From Chryseobacterium indologenes (GTDB lineage Bacteria; Bacteroidota; Bacteroidia; Flavobacteriales; Weeksellaceae): 64,000 nucleotides of DNA. The translations under genes were made by a program, and so were the position numbers. The notes under the pieces are model-generated. The model was not told where the DNA came from and ran no database searches. It saw only the letters and a list, made by a program, of their open reading frames with translations. Positions within the stretch are counted from its first letter, which is position 1. Each line of letters opens with the position of its first letter. Of this stretch, positions 8,712 through 17,156 are shown one piece after another. The stretch covers positions 62,001 to 126,000 of the forward strand of contig NZ_LJOD01000008.1 of the NCBI RefSeq assembly GCF_001295265.1, in the 5' to 3' direction.

Positions 8712-10094
8712 TTAATGATTTACAGCAGAAACCTCATCAGGGTTATGTTTATGCCTGAACAGAACTGCAAAAAATATAGCAAGAACCAGAGCGTAGATTG
8801 CAAAAGACAGCCATATCTGATGCCAGTCTTTTACCATAACAACTGATGAAAGAGTTCCATCCGCATTTATTGCAGCATTAAAACTGTTTTTCAAAATCTC
8901 AAGGAATGTAGGGTTATCCGGTGTGGTTTCCAAATAGGCAGAAAGATCCGAAGCTGTTGTAAACTTATGCGTAAAAAATTTATCAATAGCCCAACCTGCT
9001 ATATAGCTTCCAAAAACAGCTCCAAAACCATTGGTCATCATCATAAATAAGCCCTGAGCAGAAGAACGTATTTTTTTATCAGTCGTTGTTTCTACGAAAA
9101 GAGAACCTGAGATATTGAAGAAATCAAATGCCATTCCGTACACGATACAGGATAGAATGATCAGTGAGAGGCCCAAACCGTCCGGAACACCATAGGCAAA
9201 GAATCCAAATCTTAAAACCCATGCAAGCATAGACATCAGCATCACTTTTTTGATCCCGAATTTCTTCAGAAAAAAAGGAATTGCTAAAATGAACAATGTC
9301 TCTGAAACCTGAGAAATTGACATAATAATGGTGGATCTCTGAACGACAAAAGAGTCTGCATATTTCGGAAAATGTGAAAATTCACTTAAGAAAACATCTC
9401 CATAGGCATTGGTTAACTGAAGTGCTGCTCCCAAAAGCATTGAAAACAAAAAGAACAGGGCCATTTTGTAGCTTCCGAACAGTTTAAATGCATTCAATCC
9501 TAACTGTTCAGATAATGGGGCATTTTTATCAATTAGTTTTTGTGGCGGACATTTCGGAAGAGTTAGTGCATAAATTCCCAACAGGATAGCTACTGCTCCA
9601 CCAATATAAAATTGTCCTTCCGTTGCTTTGTTTCCTGTAAGGTTTGTAATCCACATCGCAACAATAAATCCAATGGTTCCCCATACCCGGATTGGCGGAA
9701 AATCTTTTACCACATCCAGATTACTATTTTTCAAAATAGTATACGAAATAGAGTTGGCCAGGGCAATGGTAGGCATATAAAAACACATGGCCACAAGCAT
9801 TACGGAAAAGAAAGAATTAGGATCTGCCGAATGAGGCAATATGAAAAGAACTGCACCATAAAGAATGTGCAGTACCGAAAAAATCCTTTCAGCATTTACC
9901 CAGCGGTCAGCGATAATTCCGGTGATGGTTGGCATAAAGATAGAAGCAATTCCCATTGTTCCGAAAACGGCTCCGAACTGGGTTCCGTCCCAGTGCTTTG
10001 TACCGAACCAAAAATTAGCCATCGTAATCAGCCAGGCTCCCCAGACAAAAAACTGAAGAAAACTGAGGATGGTCAGTCGTAATTTTAAATTCAT
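8712..10094 (-). CDS. Nucleoside:proton symporter, NupG-like MFS
   Basis: 460-residue membrane protein with twelve predicted helices. The N terminus (LTILSFLQFFVWGAWLITM, then FGTKHWDGTQFGAVFGTMGIAS) is characteristic of the NHS family of the major facilitator superfamily, to which E. coli NupG and XapB belong. It imports nucleosides with protons across the inner membrane. Bacteroidetes members are slightly longer than the E. coli proteins because of an inserted loop near the C-terminal third, seen here around residues 380-420. Confidence 0.85.
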   Translation of the reverse strand: MNLKLRLTILSFLQFFVWGAWLITMANFWFGTKHWDGTQFGAVFGTMGIASIFMPTITGIIADRWVNAERIFSVLHILYGAVLFILPHSADPNSFFSVMLVAMCFYMPTIALANSISYTILKNSNLDVVKDFPPIRVWGTIGFIVAMWITNLTGNKATEGQFYIGGAVAILLGIYALTLPKCPPQKLIDKNAPLSEQLGLNAFKLFGSYKMALFFLFSMLLGAALQLTNAYGDVFLSEFSHFPKYADSFVVQRSTIIMSISQVSETLFILAIPFFLKKFGIKKVMLMSMLAWVLRFGFFAYGVPDGLGLSLIILSCIVYGMAFDFFNISGSLFVETTTDKKIRSSAQGLFMMMTNGFGAVFGSYIAGWAIDKFFTHKFTTASDLSAYLETTPDNPTFLEILKNSFNAAINADGTLSSVVMVKDWHQIWLSFAIYALVLAIFFAVLFRHKHNPDEVSAVNH

Positions 10095-10115
10095 AGTTTA
10101 TATAAAGTATCTCTT

Positions 10116-10715
10116 TTAGTCAATTTTCTTTTTCCTCCTTTTAATTTCTTCCTGAATTTCCAGAGCGGTATCATAATCTTCTTCTCTTACGGCCTCATCC
10201 AGCATTTTCTGAAGTTCTTCCATAGATACGGACTTTAAGTTATCTTCAGCCTGTACTGTTTCTGAAAATGACTGTTCTTCTCTTGAGACATCTTCCAGCT
10301 CAAGGAGGATTCCTGCTTCGTTCAATACCTGTTGTGTCGTAAAAATAGGTGCATCGAATCTTACGGCCATTGCAACAGCATCGGAAGTTCGGGCATCAAG
10401 GATCAGATCTTCGTCATTAGCTTTATTCTTAAAGTTGATGTTGGAGAAGAATACGCCATCTACAATCTGATAGATAATTACTGAAACCAATTCGTAATGG
10501 GCAGAAACTATAAATTTGGTAAATAGATCGTGAGTAAGGGGTCGCGGTGGATGGATATCTTTTTCCAGTCCGAGAGAAATGGACTGTGCTTCAAAATTTC
10601 CAATGACAACAGGTAATTTTATGTGTGTCTCTTCATGTTCCAGTAATAGTGCATACGCGCCTGATTGGGTCTGGCTGTATGATATTCCGCGAATAATTAG
10701 CTGTTTATAATCCAT
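10116..10715 (-). CDS. Bifunctional nuclease (BFN) domain protein with UVR-like tail
   Basis: 199 residues. Residues 1-130 match the BFN/DUF151 domain (GAYALLLEHEETHIKLPVVIGNFEAQ in part; later LDARTSDAVAMAVRF). A short acidic linker leads to a C-terminal UVR-like helical hairpin (LQKMLDEAVREEDYDTALEIQEE in part). Nuclease activity has been reported for plant and thermophile relatives; the physiological role in Bacteroidetes is open. The gene sits just downstream of the nucleoside transporter's start codon side, in the same direction with 21 bases between, so both may share the promoter at 10721-10728. Confidence 0.85.
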   Translation of the reverse strand: MDYKQLIIRGISYSQTQSGAYALLLEHEETHIKLPVVIGNFEAQSISLGLEKDIHPPRPLTHDLFTKFIVSAHYELVSVIIYQIVDGVFFSNINFKNKANDEDLILDARTSDAVAMAVRFDAPIFTTQQVLNEAGILLELEDVSREEQSFSETVQAEDNLKSVSMEELQKMLDEAVREEDYDTALEIQEEIKRRKKKID

Positions 10716-10720
10716 AGCTA

Positions 10721-10728
10721 CAAATATA
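10721..10728 (-). promoter_or_regulatory. Candidate -7 box for BFN gene and nucleoside transporter
   Basis: TATATTTG on the minus strand, 5 bases upstream of the ATG at 10715. The spacing is so short that the transcript would be leaderless or nearly so. Confidence 0.5.
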
Positions 10729-10761
10729 GATTAATTTTTTATTGTGTTTTCACTTTTTTAC

Positions 10762-10792
10762 GCAAAAATAAAAGCCCGGAAAGCCGAGCTTT
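10762..10792 (-). terminator. Terminator after etfBA
   Basis: Stem AAAGCCCGG / CCGAGCTTT (10771-10779 with 10784-10792, one mismatch), followed by a T-rich tract on the minus strand. Confidence 0.6.
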
Positions 10793-10813
10793 TATTTGTA
10801 TTGTGTGTAATAA

Positions 10814-10903
10814 TCAATTGTCAATCGTCAATTTTACTTCTTACGTGAATTTCTGATATATTGAAACCCGGCCAGCGAAGCGAATTGACTGTTCACCATT
10901 GAC
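10814..10903. repeat. Intergenic repeat element, copy A
   Basis: About 90 bases whose ends form imperfect inverted repeats: left TCAATTGTCAATCGTCAATT, right (reverse complement) GTCAATGGTGAACAGTCAAT. The right end is clearly related to the left end of the element at 20058-20124 (shared pattern GTsAATGGTsAAyAGTsAATT, then CTTCG). No coding potential. It lies between etfA and its terminator. Confidence 0.6.
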
Positions 10904-10906
10904 TTT

Positions 10907-11854
10907 TTATCCTTTAATTGCTTTGATTTTCTCTGTTAAAGCCGGGATGATCTGGAAAGCATCTCCTACAACTCCGTAATCAGCAGACTTGAAGAATGGT
11001 GCTTCAGCGTCATTGTTAATTACTACGATGGTTTTAGAAGAGTTTACTCCGGCAAGGTGCTGAATTGCTCCGGAAATCCCTACTGCAATGTAAAGGTTAG
11101 GGGCAATCGCTTTACCGGTCTGCCCTACGTGCTCTGTATGAGGTCTCCATCCGATATCAGAAACCGGCTTAGAACAAGCTGTAGCTGCTCCTAAAACATT
11201 AGCTAAATCTTCAATCATTCCCCAGTTTTCAGGACCTTTCATTCCTCTACCGGCAGATACCACGATTTCAGCTTCTTTAAGGTCTAGTTTACCAGAACTC
11301 TGCTCATGAGAGATTACTTTTGTATCTTCGTTAGCTACTGAAAGATTTTTTACTTCTTCTGAACCTGATACTCCGTTTTCTTTAACACCGAAAGCGTTTT
11401 GTGAAACGGTAACAATTACTCCGCTGCCTTCAGCTTTTGCATGCATGAATCCTTTTCCGGAGAATGCTTTTCTTTTTACCTGGAATGGAGAAAGGCTTTC
11501 AGGAGCTTCCAATGCATTGGTAATTAAAGAATAATTCTTCATTACAGCCAGCATAGGCGCAATAGAAGAAGCATCTGTTGTATGAGGGAAAACAATAATA
11601 TTTCCGCCAGCTACCTCATTTACTGCCTGTGCATATGCCTTTGCAGAGAAATTCTTAAGACCTTCGTCTTTGATATTGATAACATTTGATGCTCCATATT
11701 TGTACAATACATCTGAAGCATCTGTAGGGTTTACAGAGATTGCCGTAACGGTATCTCCTGCTTTGTCTGCAACAGCTTTAGCATAAGAAACTGCTTCAAA
11801 AGCTGCTTTTTTGTAAACTCCGTTTATATTTTCTGCGTATACGAATACTGCCAT
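10907..11854 (-). CDS. etfA: Electron transfer flavoprotein alpha subunit
   Basis: 315 residues. The C-terminal FAD domain carries VSAGRGMKGPENW, then IGWRPHTEHVGQTGK and LYIAVGISGAIQHLAG, the diagnostic EtfA signature; the N-terminal half is the usual nucleotide-binding fold. With EtfB it forms the heterodimer that takes electrons from acyl-CoA dehydrogenases and passes them to ETF:quinone oxidoreductase. It follows etfB with 40 bases between. Confidence 0.95.
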   Translation of the reverse strand: MAVFVYAENINGVYKKAAFEAVSYAKAVADKAGDTVTAISVNPTDASDVLYKYGASNVINIKDEGLKNFSAKAYAQAVNEVAGGNIIVFPHTTDASSIAPMLAVMKNYSLITNALEAPESLSPFQVKRKAFSGKGFMHAKAEGSGVIVTVSQNAFGVKENGVSGSEEVKNLSVANEDTKVISHEQSSGKLDLKEAEIVVSAGRGMKGPENWGMIEDLANVLGAATACSKPVSDIGWRPHTEHVGQTGKAIAPNLYIAVGISGAIQHLAGVNSSKTIVVINNDAEAPFFKSADYGVVGDAFQIIPALTEKIKAIKG

Positions 11855-11894
11855 TTTCTTAAATTTAAAGATTAAAAAATTAAAGGATTAGAGA

Positions 11895-12641
11895 TTAGAT
11901 CACTTTAGCTTCTTCGTGAAGTAATCTTACCAATTCATCGAGGTTATCAGGAGAAACCATTCTTACAGCAGCTCTAGGCGGCACACTGTCATAAGATACA
12001 CCCTGCACTTTTACTTCTGAAGAAACCGGCTCTACTACCTGCAAAGGTTTTGTTCTTGCAGACATAATCCCTCTCATGTTCGGAATGATAAGGTCTTTTT
12101 CGTCTACTAATCCTTTTTGCCCTGCAATAACTGCAGGAAGCTTTACAGAAATAGTTTCTTTTCCTCCTTCAATTTCTCTTACGGCAGTTGCCTCGCTTCC
12201 GTTTACCTCTAAACCTACCGATGCATTTACGAAAGGCTGGTTCAATAACTGGGCTACCATTCCCGGAACAGAACCTCCGTTGTAATCAATAGATTCTTTA
12301 CCGCAAAGGATAAGGTCATACCCTCCGTTCTGAGCTACAGCAGCAATTTCTTTTGCTGTTGAATAGCTGTCTTTAGGATCAAGGTTTACTCTTACCGCAT
12401 CATTAGCACCAATTGCCAATGCTTTTCTGATAACAGGTTCTGTAGCAGTATCTCCTACATTGATTACCGTTACTGTTGCTCCCTGAGATTCCTGAAGTTT
12501 AACCGCTTTTGTTAACGCAAATTCATCTAACGGGTTGATTACCCACTGAATTCCGTTTTTGTCGAACGCAGACTTATCTGCTGTAAAGTTAATTTTGGAA
12601 GTAGTATCCGGAACACTACTAATACAAACTAATATTTTCAT
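11895..12641 (-). CDS. etfB: Electron transfer flavoprotein beta subunit
   Basis: 248 residues, with the EtfB core: MKILVCISSVPDTTSKI start, NPLDEFALTKAVKL, then DLILCGKESIDYNGGSVPG and late DEKDLIIPNMRGIMSARTKPL (each quoted in part). It binds AMP and supplies the recognition loop for partner dehydrogenases. First gene of the etfBA pair. An 18-bp palindrome lies about 100 bases upstream of the start and may be its operator. Confidence 0.95.
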   Translation of the reverse strand: MKILVCISSVPDTTSKINFTADKSAFDKNGIQWVINPLDEFALTKAVKLQESQGATVTVINVGDTATEPVIRKALAIGANDAVRVNLDPKDSYSTAKEIAAVAQNGGYDLILCGKESIDYNGGSVPGMVAQLLNQPFVNASVGLEVNGSEATAVREIEGGKETISVKLPAVIAGQKGLVDEKDLIIPNMRGIMSARTKPLQVVEPVSSEVKVQGVSYDSVPPRAAVRMVSPDNLDELVRLLHEEAKVI

Positions 12642-12739
12642 GTGTACTATTTTATTTTTCCCCTTTTTCGCATAAAACCCGTTGGGATTTAAGCAGAGAT
12701 TTTATTGTAATTAATTTTTGCTAATATAAATAAAAAATA

Positions 12740-12757
12740 TATTATGCATGCATAATA
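12740..12757. promoter_or_regulatory. 18-bp perfect palindrome upstream of etfB
   Basis: TATTATGCATGCATAATA is a perfect dyad in the 150-base gap between the SDR gene and etfB, 99-116 bases before the etfB ATG. It has no T tract and few G/C pairs, so it looks like a protein-binding site (TetR-type length) rather than a terminator. Inference only. Confidence 0.4.
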
Positions 12758-12791
12758 CTTATTAAATTATTATTCAATACATTAAATGTGG

Positions 12792-13499
12792 TTATTTAGC
12801 TGGCTGCGTTGCCCTAAACTCTATTTTACTTGGTAAAACACGCGGGTTCATTTTCAGAATATCCAGTACAAGATTCCCCATATCTTCGGGCTGGATCTTC
12901 CAGCTGTCTTTTTCTGAAGGAATATTTCCGTTGAAGTGAGAGGCAACAGATCCGGGCATAATCACTGTAGATTTGATATTGTATTTTCTGAGATCAATCA
13001 TAGCGGCCTGGGTAAATCCTACAACTCCGAATTTTGAAGCATTATATCCGGTTCCGTTCTCGAAGAAGTTGGCGCCTGCGAGACTTGAAATTGTGATATA
13101 ATATCCTTCTGTTTTCTTTAATTCTTCAACGGAGGCTTTTAAAGTATAGAAGACCCCGGTTAGGTTTGTTTCAATCATATCATTCCATTCTCCGGCTGTA
13201 AGCTCATCTACGGGCTTAAATATTCCTAATCCCGCATTGGCAATTACAAAATCCAGCCTTCCAAATTTTTCTACTGCATATTTTACTGCTTCTTCTTCAC
13301 TTTCCAGGTTTCTTACATCGGAAACAATTCCCAAAACATTTCCCGAATACACCTTAAGGGCTTCTTCAGCTTTCTCTACTTCCTCTCTTTTTCGTCCCGA
13401 AAACGCTACAGAAATTCCGTTTTCCAGCAATACTTTTGCAATGCCGAAACCAATACCTTTAGTTCCTCCCGTTATATAGGCCACTTTATCTCCTGACAT
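12792..13499 (-). CDS. SDR-family oxidoreductase
   Basis: 235 residues from MSGDKVAYITGG. Classical short-chain dehydrogenase: TGGTKGIGFGIA cofactor loop at the N terminus, NAGLG, ISSLAG with the catalytic Ser, and YNASK with catalytic Tyr and Lys. An ATG at 13541 would add 14 residues before the Rossmann strand and would lie inside a terminator hairpin, so 13499 is preferred. Substrate unknown; relatives are often labelled 3-oxoacyl-ACP reductase or sepiapterin-reductase-like. Confidence 0.88.
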   Translation of the reverse strand: MSGDKVAYITGGTKGIGFGIAKVLLENGISVAFSGRKREEVEKAEEALKVYSGNVLGIVSDVRNLESEEEAVKYAVEKFGRLDFVIANAGLGIFKPVDELTAGEWNDMIETNLTGVFYTLKASVEELKKTEGYYITISSLAGANFFENGTGYNASKFGVVGFTQAAMIDLRKYNIKSTVIMPGSVASHFNGNIPSEKDSWKIQPEDMGNLVLDILKMNPRVLPSKIEFRATQPAK

Positions 13500-13525
13500 A
13501 ATCCTGAATTTTAATTCCCTAAAAT

Positions 13526-13552
13526 AACAAAAACGCTCCAATTGGAACGTTT
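13526..13552 (-). terminator. Terminator left behind a decayed T9SS gene
   Basis: Near-palindrome AAACGCTCCA/ATTGGAACGTTT at 13531-13552. On the minus strand it is a hairpin with an AATT loop followed by TTTTTG. It lies directly after the stop of the T9SS tail remnant at 13575. Confidence 0.65.
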
Positions 13553-13574
13553 TATATGCCTAAGATTTATCAGG

Positions 13575-13725
13575 TTATTTTTTGATGAATTTTTCGGTAA
13601 AATTTCTGCTGCCAGTTTCTATGCTAAGAAGACAGGTTCCTACAGATAGGTTTACCTGTTTTTGATTTTACCGGAAGTATTAATGTGCAGGAAATCACTT
13701 GCCGGATTAAGATAAGCGGAAATTT
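13575..13725 (-). pseudogene. Remnant of a T9SS type A sorting domain
   Basis: Two disconnected minus-strand frames carry the start and end of a T9SS C-terminal sorting domain. The first (13725 downward) reads ISAYLNPASDFLHINTSGKIKN then a stop. The second reads VNLSVGTCLLSIETGS then RNFTEKFIKK and a stop at 13575. Intact domains run from YPNPA..DFL to FTEKFIKK in about 75 residues; here the middle is lost or frameshifted. No body of the protein is visible upstream before the next gene ends at 13799. It is probably the tail of a duplicated cargo gene. Confidence 0.75.
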
Positions 13726-13798
13726 TACAGTCTTACCTCATACAACAAATCTTATGAAAGTCTTAATTAAAAAAAATGATTATCAGTCATACCAACGG

Positions 13799-14707
13799 TC
13801 ACTTTTTAGTAAACTTTTCTGTATAATTCATTTCATCAGTTACTATCTTAATTATATATAAACCTGCCGGCAGGCTTCTCACATCAATCATATCCTTATC
13901 CGGTCTGATTTGAAGCTCTTTCCCTTCCATATTGTAAAGCTTAACTGCTTTTATCAGATGTGATTCAGTTAATCTGATAAAATCTGTAGTGGGATTAGGA
14001 TAAATTGTGATCCTTTTTTTAGCGCCTGTTATCTCTTTTGTGGATAATAGATTTTCATTACTGATCTGAATATTGTCAATATATGCTGATCCATCTGCAT
14101 TATTATGTACAAAGCGCACCTGGTCAATATTAATAGACTCAATAGCTCCTGTATAGATCAGGACATTATCCAGATAGTATTTAACTTCTGAAGCTGTGCC
14201 TGTTATCAGAAACTTATGCCAGGTATTGGGCTGCCATGATCCTGAAGCTGGCACCGGCTCCGGGCCTGATAACTGATCCAAAATTTTAACTGATCCTGTA
14301 TTCCCGAAATCCACCCTGATAACAAATTTTTCTTCTGCATTATTCACTCCCTGAAATCCGAATACTGATCCGTTAAGCTGAGACATATTAATATCAAATG
14401 AAACAGAGAATCCTGTAGATGGCTGGATCTGAGTATTATTAAAAGCTCCAATAACGGGAACCGGCTGAGTTCCGTATGTATTTTCTTTTACAATTCTCAG
14501 GGAATTGTATCCGTCTGTTGCATCATCAATACAGATCATCTGGTTTAATATGTTGGGAGGCTCATCGCCGGTAGGGGTGCTTATCCAGGTCCCTTGAGCG
14601 TGAATACTTCCTGTATAAAATCCTTCAAAATCTTCAAAAGAGGTTCTCTGCTGAGCAAAGGAAAGCACTGAAAACAAACAGATTGTGATTGGGTAGATTT
14701 TTTTCAT
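13799..14707 (-). CDS. T9SS cargo protein with carbohydrate-binding-like domain
   Basis: 302 residues from MKKIYPITICLFSVLSFAQQ (signal peptide). The middle (about 25-210) is beta-rich, with WQPNTWHKFLITGTASEVKYYLDN resembling LamG/concanavalin-like lectin folds. Residues about 225-302 are a type A sorting domain (ITIYPNPTTDFIRL ... LPAGLYIIKIVTD ... YTEKFTKK). It should be exported by T9SS and secreted or attached to the cell surface. An ATG at 14743 would add a non-signal extension. The decayed sorting domain just downstream suggests a former tandem copy. Confidence 0.8.
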   Translation of the reverse strand: MKKIYPITICLFSVLSFAQQRTSFEDFEGFYTGSIHAQGTWISTPTGDEPPNILNQMICIDDATDGYNSLRIVKENTYGTQPVPVIGAFNNTQIQPSTGFSVSFDINMSQLNGSVFGFQGVNNAEEKFVIRVDFGNTGSVKILDQLSGPEPVPASGSWQPNTWHKFLITGTASEVKYYLDNVLIYTGAIESINIDQVRFVHNNADGSAYIDNIQISNENLLSTKEITGAKKRITIYPNPTTDFIRLTESHLIKAVKLYNMEGKELQIRPDKDMIDVRSLPAGLYIIKIVTDEMNYTEKFTKK

Positions 14708-14863
14708 AGTCTTTTTTTTAGTCAGAACTAAAAATAAAAACATCTGAGAGTAAAAAAAATATCATTCGTCAAGCAGAAATCCGATTATTGTTATTAACTT
14801 GGAGCTGGACTGACAATAAAAAAATGCTTTATATGAAGTGTTTTTTGTATAAAAATAAATTTA

Positions 14864-15040
14864 TTATTTAATTATTTTTAAATAATACCCTTTATTTTCG
14901 GATATAATTAAAAGCCAGGGATTTACCAGAATTTCGGCAAACTGCCTGATATAAATTTTACGATTGTGTCCTGCGTAAGGTGAAAGATCCGTAATTGGTA
15001 TTTCCAACTGTAAGGTCTTCTTCAGAAATGAAAAATTCAT
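14864..15040 (-). CDS. Doubtful 58-residue open frame
   Basis: Minus-strand ATG at 15040 opens a 58-residue frame (MNFSFLKKTLQLEIPITDLS...), extendable by 11 residues to a TTG at 15073. It begins right after the dipeptidase terminator. The composition looks protein-like (NRKIYIRQFAEILVNPWLLII), but there is no recognisable domain or promoter. It may be a small gene or the last piece of a lost one. Confidence 0.3.
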   Translation of the reverse strand: MNFSFLKKTLQLEIPITDLSPYAGHNRKIYIRQFAEILVNPWLLIISENKGYYLKIIK

Positions 15041-15070
15041 TTCTAAACTATCAATCCGGTCAATAAACAG

Positions 15071-15107
15071 CAAAAAAATAAGGTACTTCTGTACAGAGGC
15101 ACCTTAT
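15071..15107 (-). terminator. Terminator of the M20 dipeptidase
   Basis: Stem ATAAGGT / ACCTTAT (15078-15084 with 15101-15107) with inner pairing, then a T run on the minus strand, 20 bases after the stop at 15128. Confidence 0.7.
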
Positions 15108-15127
15108 CTTATTATATTTTTAAAAAA

Positions 15128-16507
15128 TTATTTTGAATAGTTTTCAAAAAACAATGGGATACTTTCAATTCCTTTATAGAAATTAAATAATCCGTAATGT
15201 TCATTTGGTGAGTGAATGGCATCAGAATCAAGTCCAAAGCCCATAAGAACTGATTTTGCTCCTAAAACCTTTTCAAACATTGCTGTAATAGGAATACTTC
15301 CTCCACTTCTGTAAGGCAGTACTTCTTTTCCGAATGCGGTTTCCATCGCCTGTTTTGCTGCTAAGAATTCTTTTGTATCACTTGGCAGAACATACGGCAT
15401 TCCTCCGTGGTGTGGTGTAACTTTTACTTTTACATTTTCGGGAGCAATTTTTTCGAAATATTTTGTAAATTTTTCTGTAATCTCTTCCGGAGTCTGATAA
15501 GGAACCAGACGCATAGAAATTTTAGCATACGCTTTGGAAGGGATTACGGTCTTGGCTCCTTCTCCTGTATATCCGCCCCAGATACCGTTACAGTCTAATG
15601 TAGGGCGAATAGAGGTTCTTTCCAGTGTTGTATATCCTTTTTCACCTTCCACTCCGTTCAGTCCGATTGATTTTTTGAATTCTTCGGGATTATCTTTCAG
15701 CTTATTCATTTCTGTTCTGTCGGCATCGGATACCACGTCTACATTGTCATAGAATCCATCAATAGTAATGTGTCCGTTTTCGTCGATAAGTTCGGCAATC
15801 ATTCTTGAAAGCACATGGATAGGGTTTGGAACTGCTCCTCCGTAAAGTCCTGAATGCAGGTCTCTGTTAGGTCCTTCCACTTCAACTTCCACATAGCTTA
15901 GTCCTCTTAAACCGGTAGTTACCGTAGGCTGCTCATTGCTGTAAATATGGGTATCTGATATCAGAATACAGTCGCAAGCCAGTTTTTCTTTATTCTCATT
16001 AACGAAATCACCAAGGCTTACCGATCCTACTTCTTCTTCTCCTTCCAAAATAAATTTCACGTTGCATGGAAGCGCATTGGTTTTCATCATCGCTTCAAAA
16101 GCTTTCAGGTGCATGAAAAACTGACCTTTATCATCTGCGGAACCTCTGGCGAAGATTGCTCCTTCAGGATGAAGTTCAGTTTTTTCAATATAAGGTTCGA
16201 AAGGAGGTTTTCTCCACAGTTCCAGCGGGTCTGCCGGCTGCACGTCATAATGCCCGTATACTAAAACCGTAGGAAGGCTTTTATCTAAAATCTTTTCTCC
16301 GAAAACGATGGGATAACCTTTTGTTTCACATACTTCCACGTTATCTGCTCCTGCATTCTTAAGGTACTCTGCACAAACCTCTGCACACTTCAGGACGTCA
16401 TCCTTATAAGCCGGATCTGCAGAAATAGAAGGAATTCTCAATAACTCAAATAACTCATCCACGAAACGCTGTTTATTTTCGTTGATGTAATTTAATGTCT
16501 CTTGCAT
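15128..16507 (-). CDS. M20-family dipeptidase
   Basis: 459 residues. Metal and catalytic motifs are intact: H86-Y-D88-VQP, R121-GSAD125-DKGQ, and the glutamates in FILEGEEEVGS (about 152-162). The inserted dimerisation domain (RDLHSGLYGGAVPNP region) and the late GGSIPITAMFEK segment match the CNDP/PepV branch of di-zinc M20 peptidases, which hydrolyse dipeptides in the cytoplasm. No signal peptide. Likely monocistronic, with its own terminator. Confidence 0.92.
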   Translation of the reverse strand: MQETLNYINENKQRFVDELFELLRIPSISADPAYKDDVLKCAEVCAEYLKNAGADNVEVCETKGYPIVFGEKILDKSLPTVLVYGHYDVQPADPLELWRKPPFEPYIEKTELHPEGAIFARGSADDKGQFFMHLKAFEAMMKTNALPCNVKFILEGEEEVGSVSLGDFVNENKEKLACDCILISDTHIYSNEQPTVTTGLRGLSYVEVEVEGPNRDLHSGLYGGAVPNPIHVLSRMIAELIDENGHITIDGFYDNVDVVSDADRTEMNKLKDNPEEFKKSIGLNGVEGEKGYTTLERTSIRPTLDCNGIWGGYTGEGAKTVIPSKAYAKISMRLVPYQTPEEITEKFTKYFEKIAPENVKVKVTPHHGGMPYVLPSDTKEFLAAKQAMETAFGKEVLPYRSGGSIPITAMFEKVLGAKSVLMGFGLDSDAIHSPNEHYGLFNFYKGIESIPLFFENYSK

Positions 16508-16820
16508 TGTAAAAATTTATTTTGTTAAAAGTAAAAAAAATGGTCTGCAGACGCAAACAAAAAGGTAGAATTTTCAAAGAGGCTGCCGGTTTTATCCGGA
16601 ATTATTTTAAAACCAGTAAGAGATATAAGATTTCCAGGACATTAAGCTTTAAAGTATTCTATTTATAAAGCTTTGATTTACTTTATTCAACTCAGGTTTT
16701 GGGCTTTATGAGATACTGTAAATCATGTTTGAAGTTAACTTTTATTACAAGGTATTGTAATTTATTTGTTGTTTTATAATGTTTCATGTTAACTTGCATA
16801 TAAAACAAAACCCAATATTA
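16508..16820. other. Intergenic region with paired direct and inverted repeats
   Basis: About 310 bases without a credible gene. It holds two near-identical 17-mers, ATGTTTGAAGTTAACTT (16725-16741) and ATGTTTCATGTTAACTT (16779-16795). Between them is a perfect 7-bp inverted repeat ATTACAA/TTGTAAT with a 4-nt loop (16744-16761). A 10-bp palindrome GTCTGCAGAC lies at 16543-16552, near the dipeptidase start. These may be regulator sites. Confidence 0.4.
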
Positions 16821-16857
16821 AACAAAAAAATGTCCTGCACAGTGTCAGGACATTTTT
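16821..16857 (-). terminator. Terminator of the small lipoprotein gene
   Basis: Strong stem AAAAATGTCCTG / CAGGACATTTTT (16826-16837 with 16846-16857), T run on the minus strand, 18 bases past the stop at 16875. Confidence 0.8.
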
Positions 16858-16874
16858 ATATGGTATACTCGTAA

Positions 16875-17156
16875 TTAATGTTCAGCTTTTGGAGCTTTTT
16901 CAGCTTCAGCAGGCTTTGCCGTGGCAGAACTGTCTTTTTTAGGAGCTTCAGCTTCATGCTTTTCAGCCGGAGCCGTTTCTTTGTGACCTTCAGCAGCAGC
17001 GCTATGACCATGTGCTTCGCCTCCGCCCTGTACATCATCAGAATATCTTTCTACCCCTTCTTCCAGTTTCAGTGTATTTTTGTTTCCTCCTGCCTGGATT
17101 TTTTTACAGCTTACAGCTACAGCAGCAATAGCTAAACATATAACTAATTTTTTCAT
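16875..17156 (-). CDS. Small low-complexity lipoprotein
   Basis: 93 residues from MKKLVICLAIAAVAVSC. The Cys closes a lipobox (AVSC), so the mature protein is about 76 residues with a lipid anchor. It is dominated by Ala, Glu, Lys and His (SAAAEGHKET, APAEKHEAEAP). The ATG at 17156 is preferred to a TTG at 17162. Such His/Glu-rich tails can bind metals, but nothing shows that here. No family recognised. Confidence 0.7.
   Translation of the reverse strand: MKKLVICLAIAAVAVSCKKIQAGGNKNTLKLEEGVERYSDDVQGGGEAHGHSAAAEGHKETAPAEKHEAEAPKKDSSATAKPAEAEKAPKAEH

Noticed and set aside
9612..10082. Long plus-strand frame (156 residues) inside the nucleoside transporter
   Set aside because: Antisense shadow of a well-supported membrane protein; composition is biased (Cys, His, Lys) and has no domain.
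12740..12757. Reading the TATTATGCATGCATAATA palindrome as a terminator
   Set aside because: Low G/C stem, no T tract, and it is not directly behind a gene stop in the right orientation.
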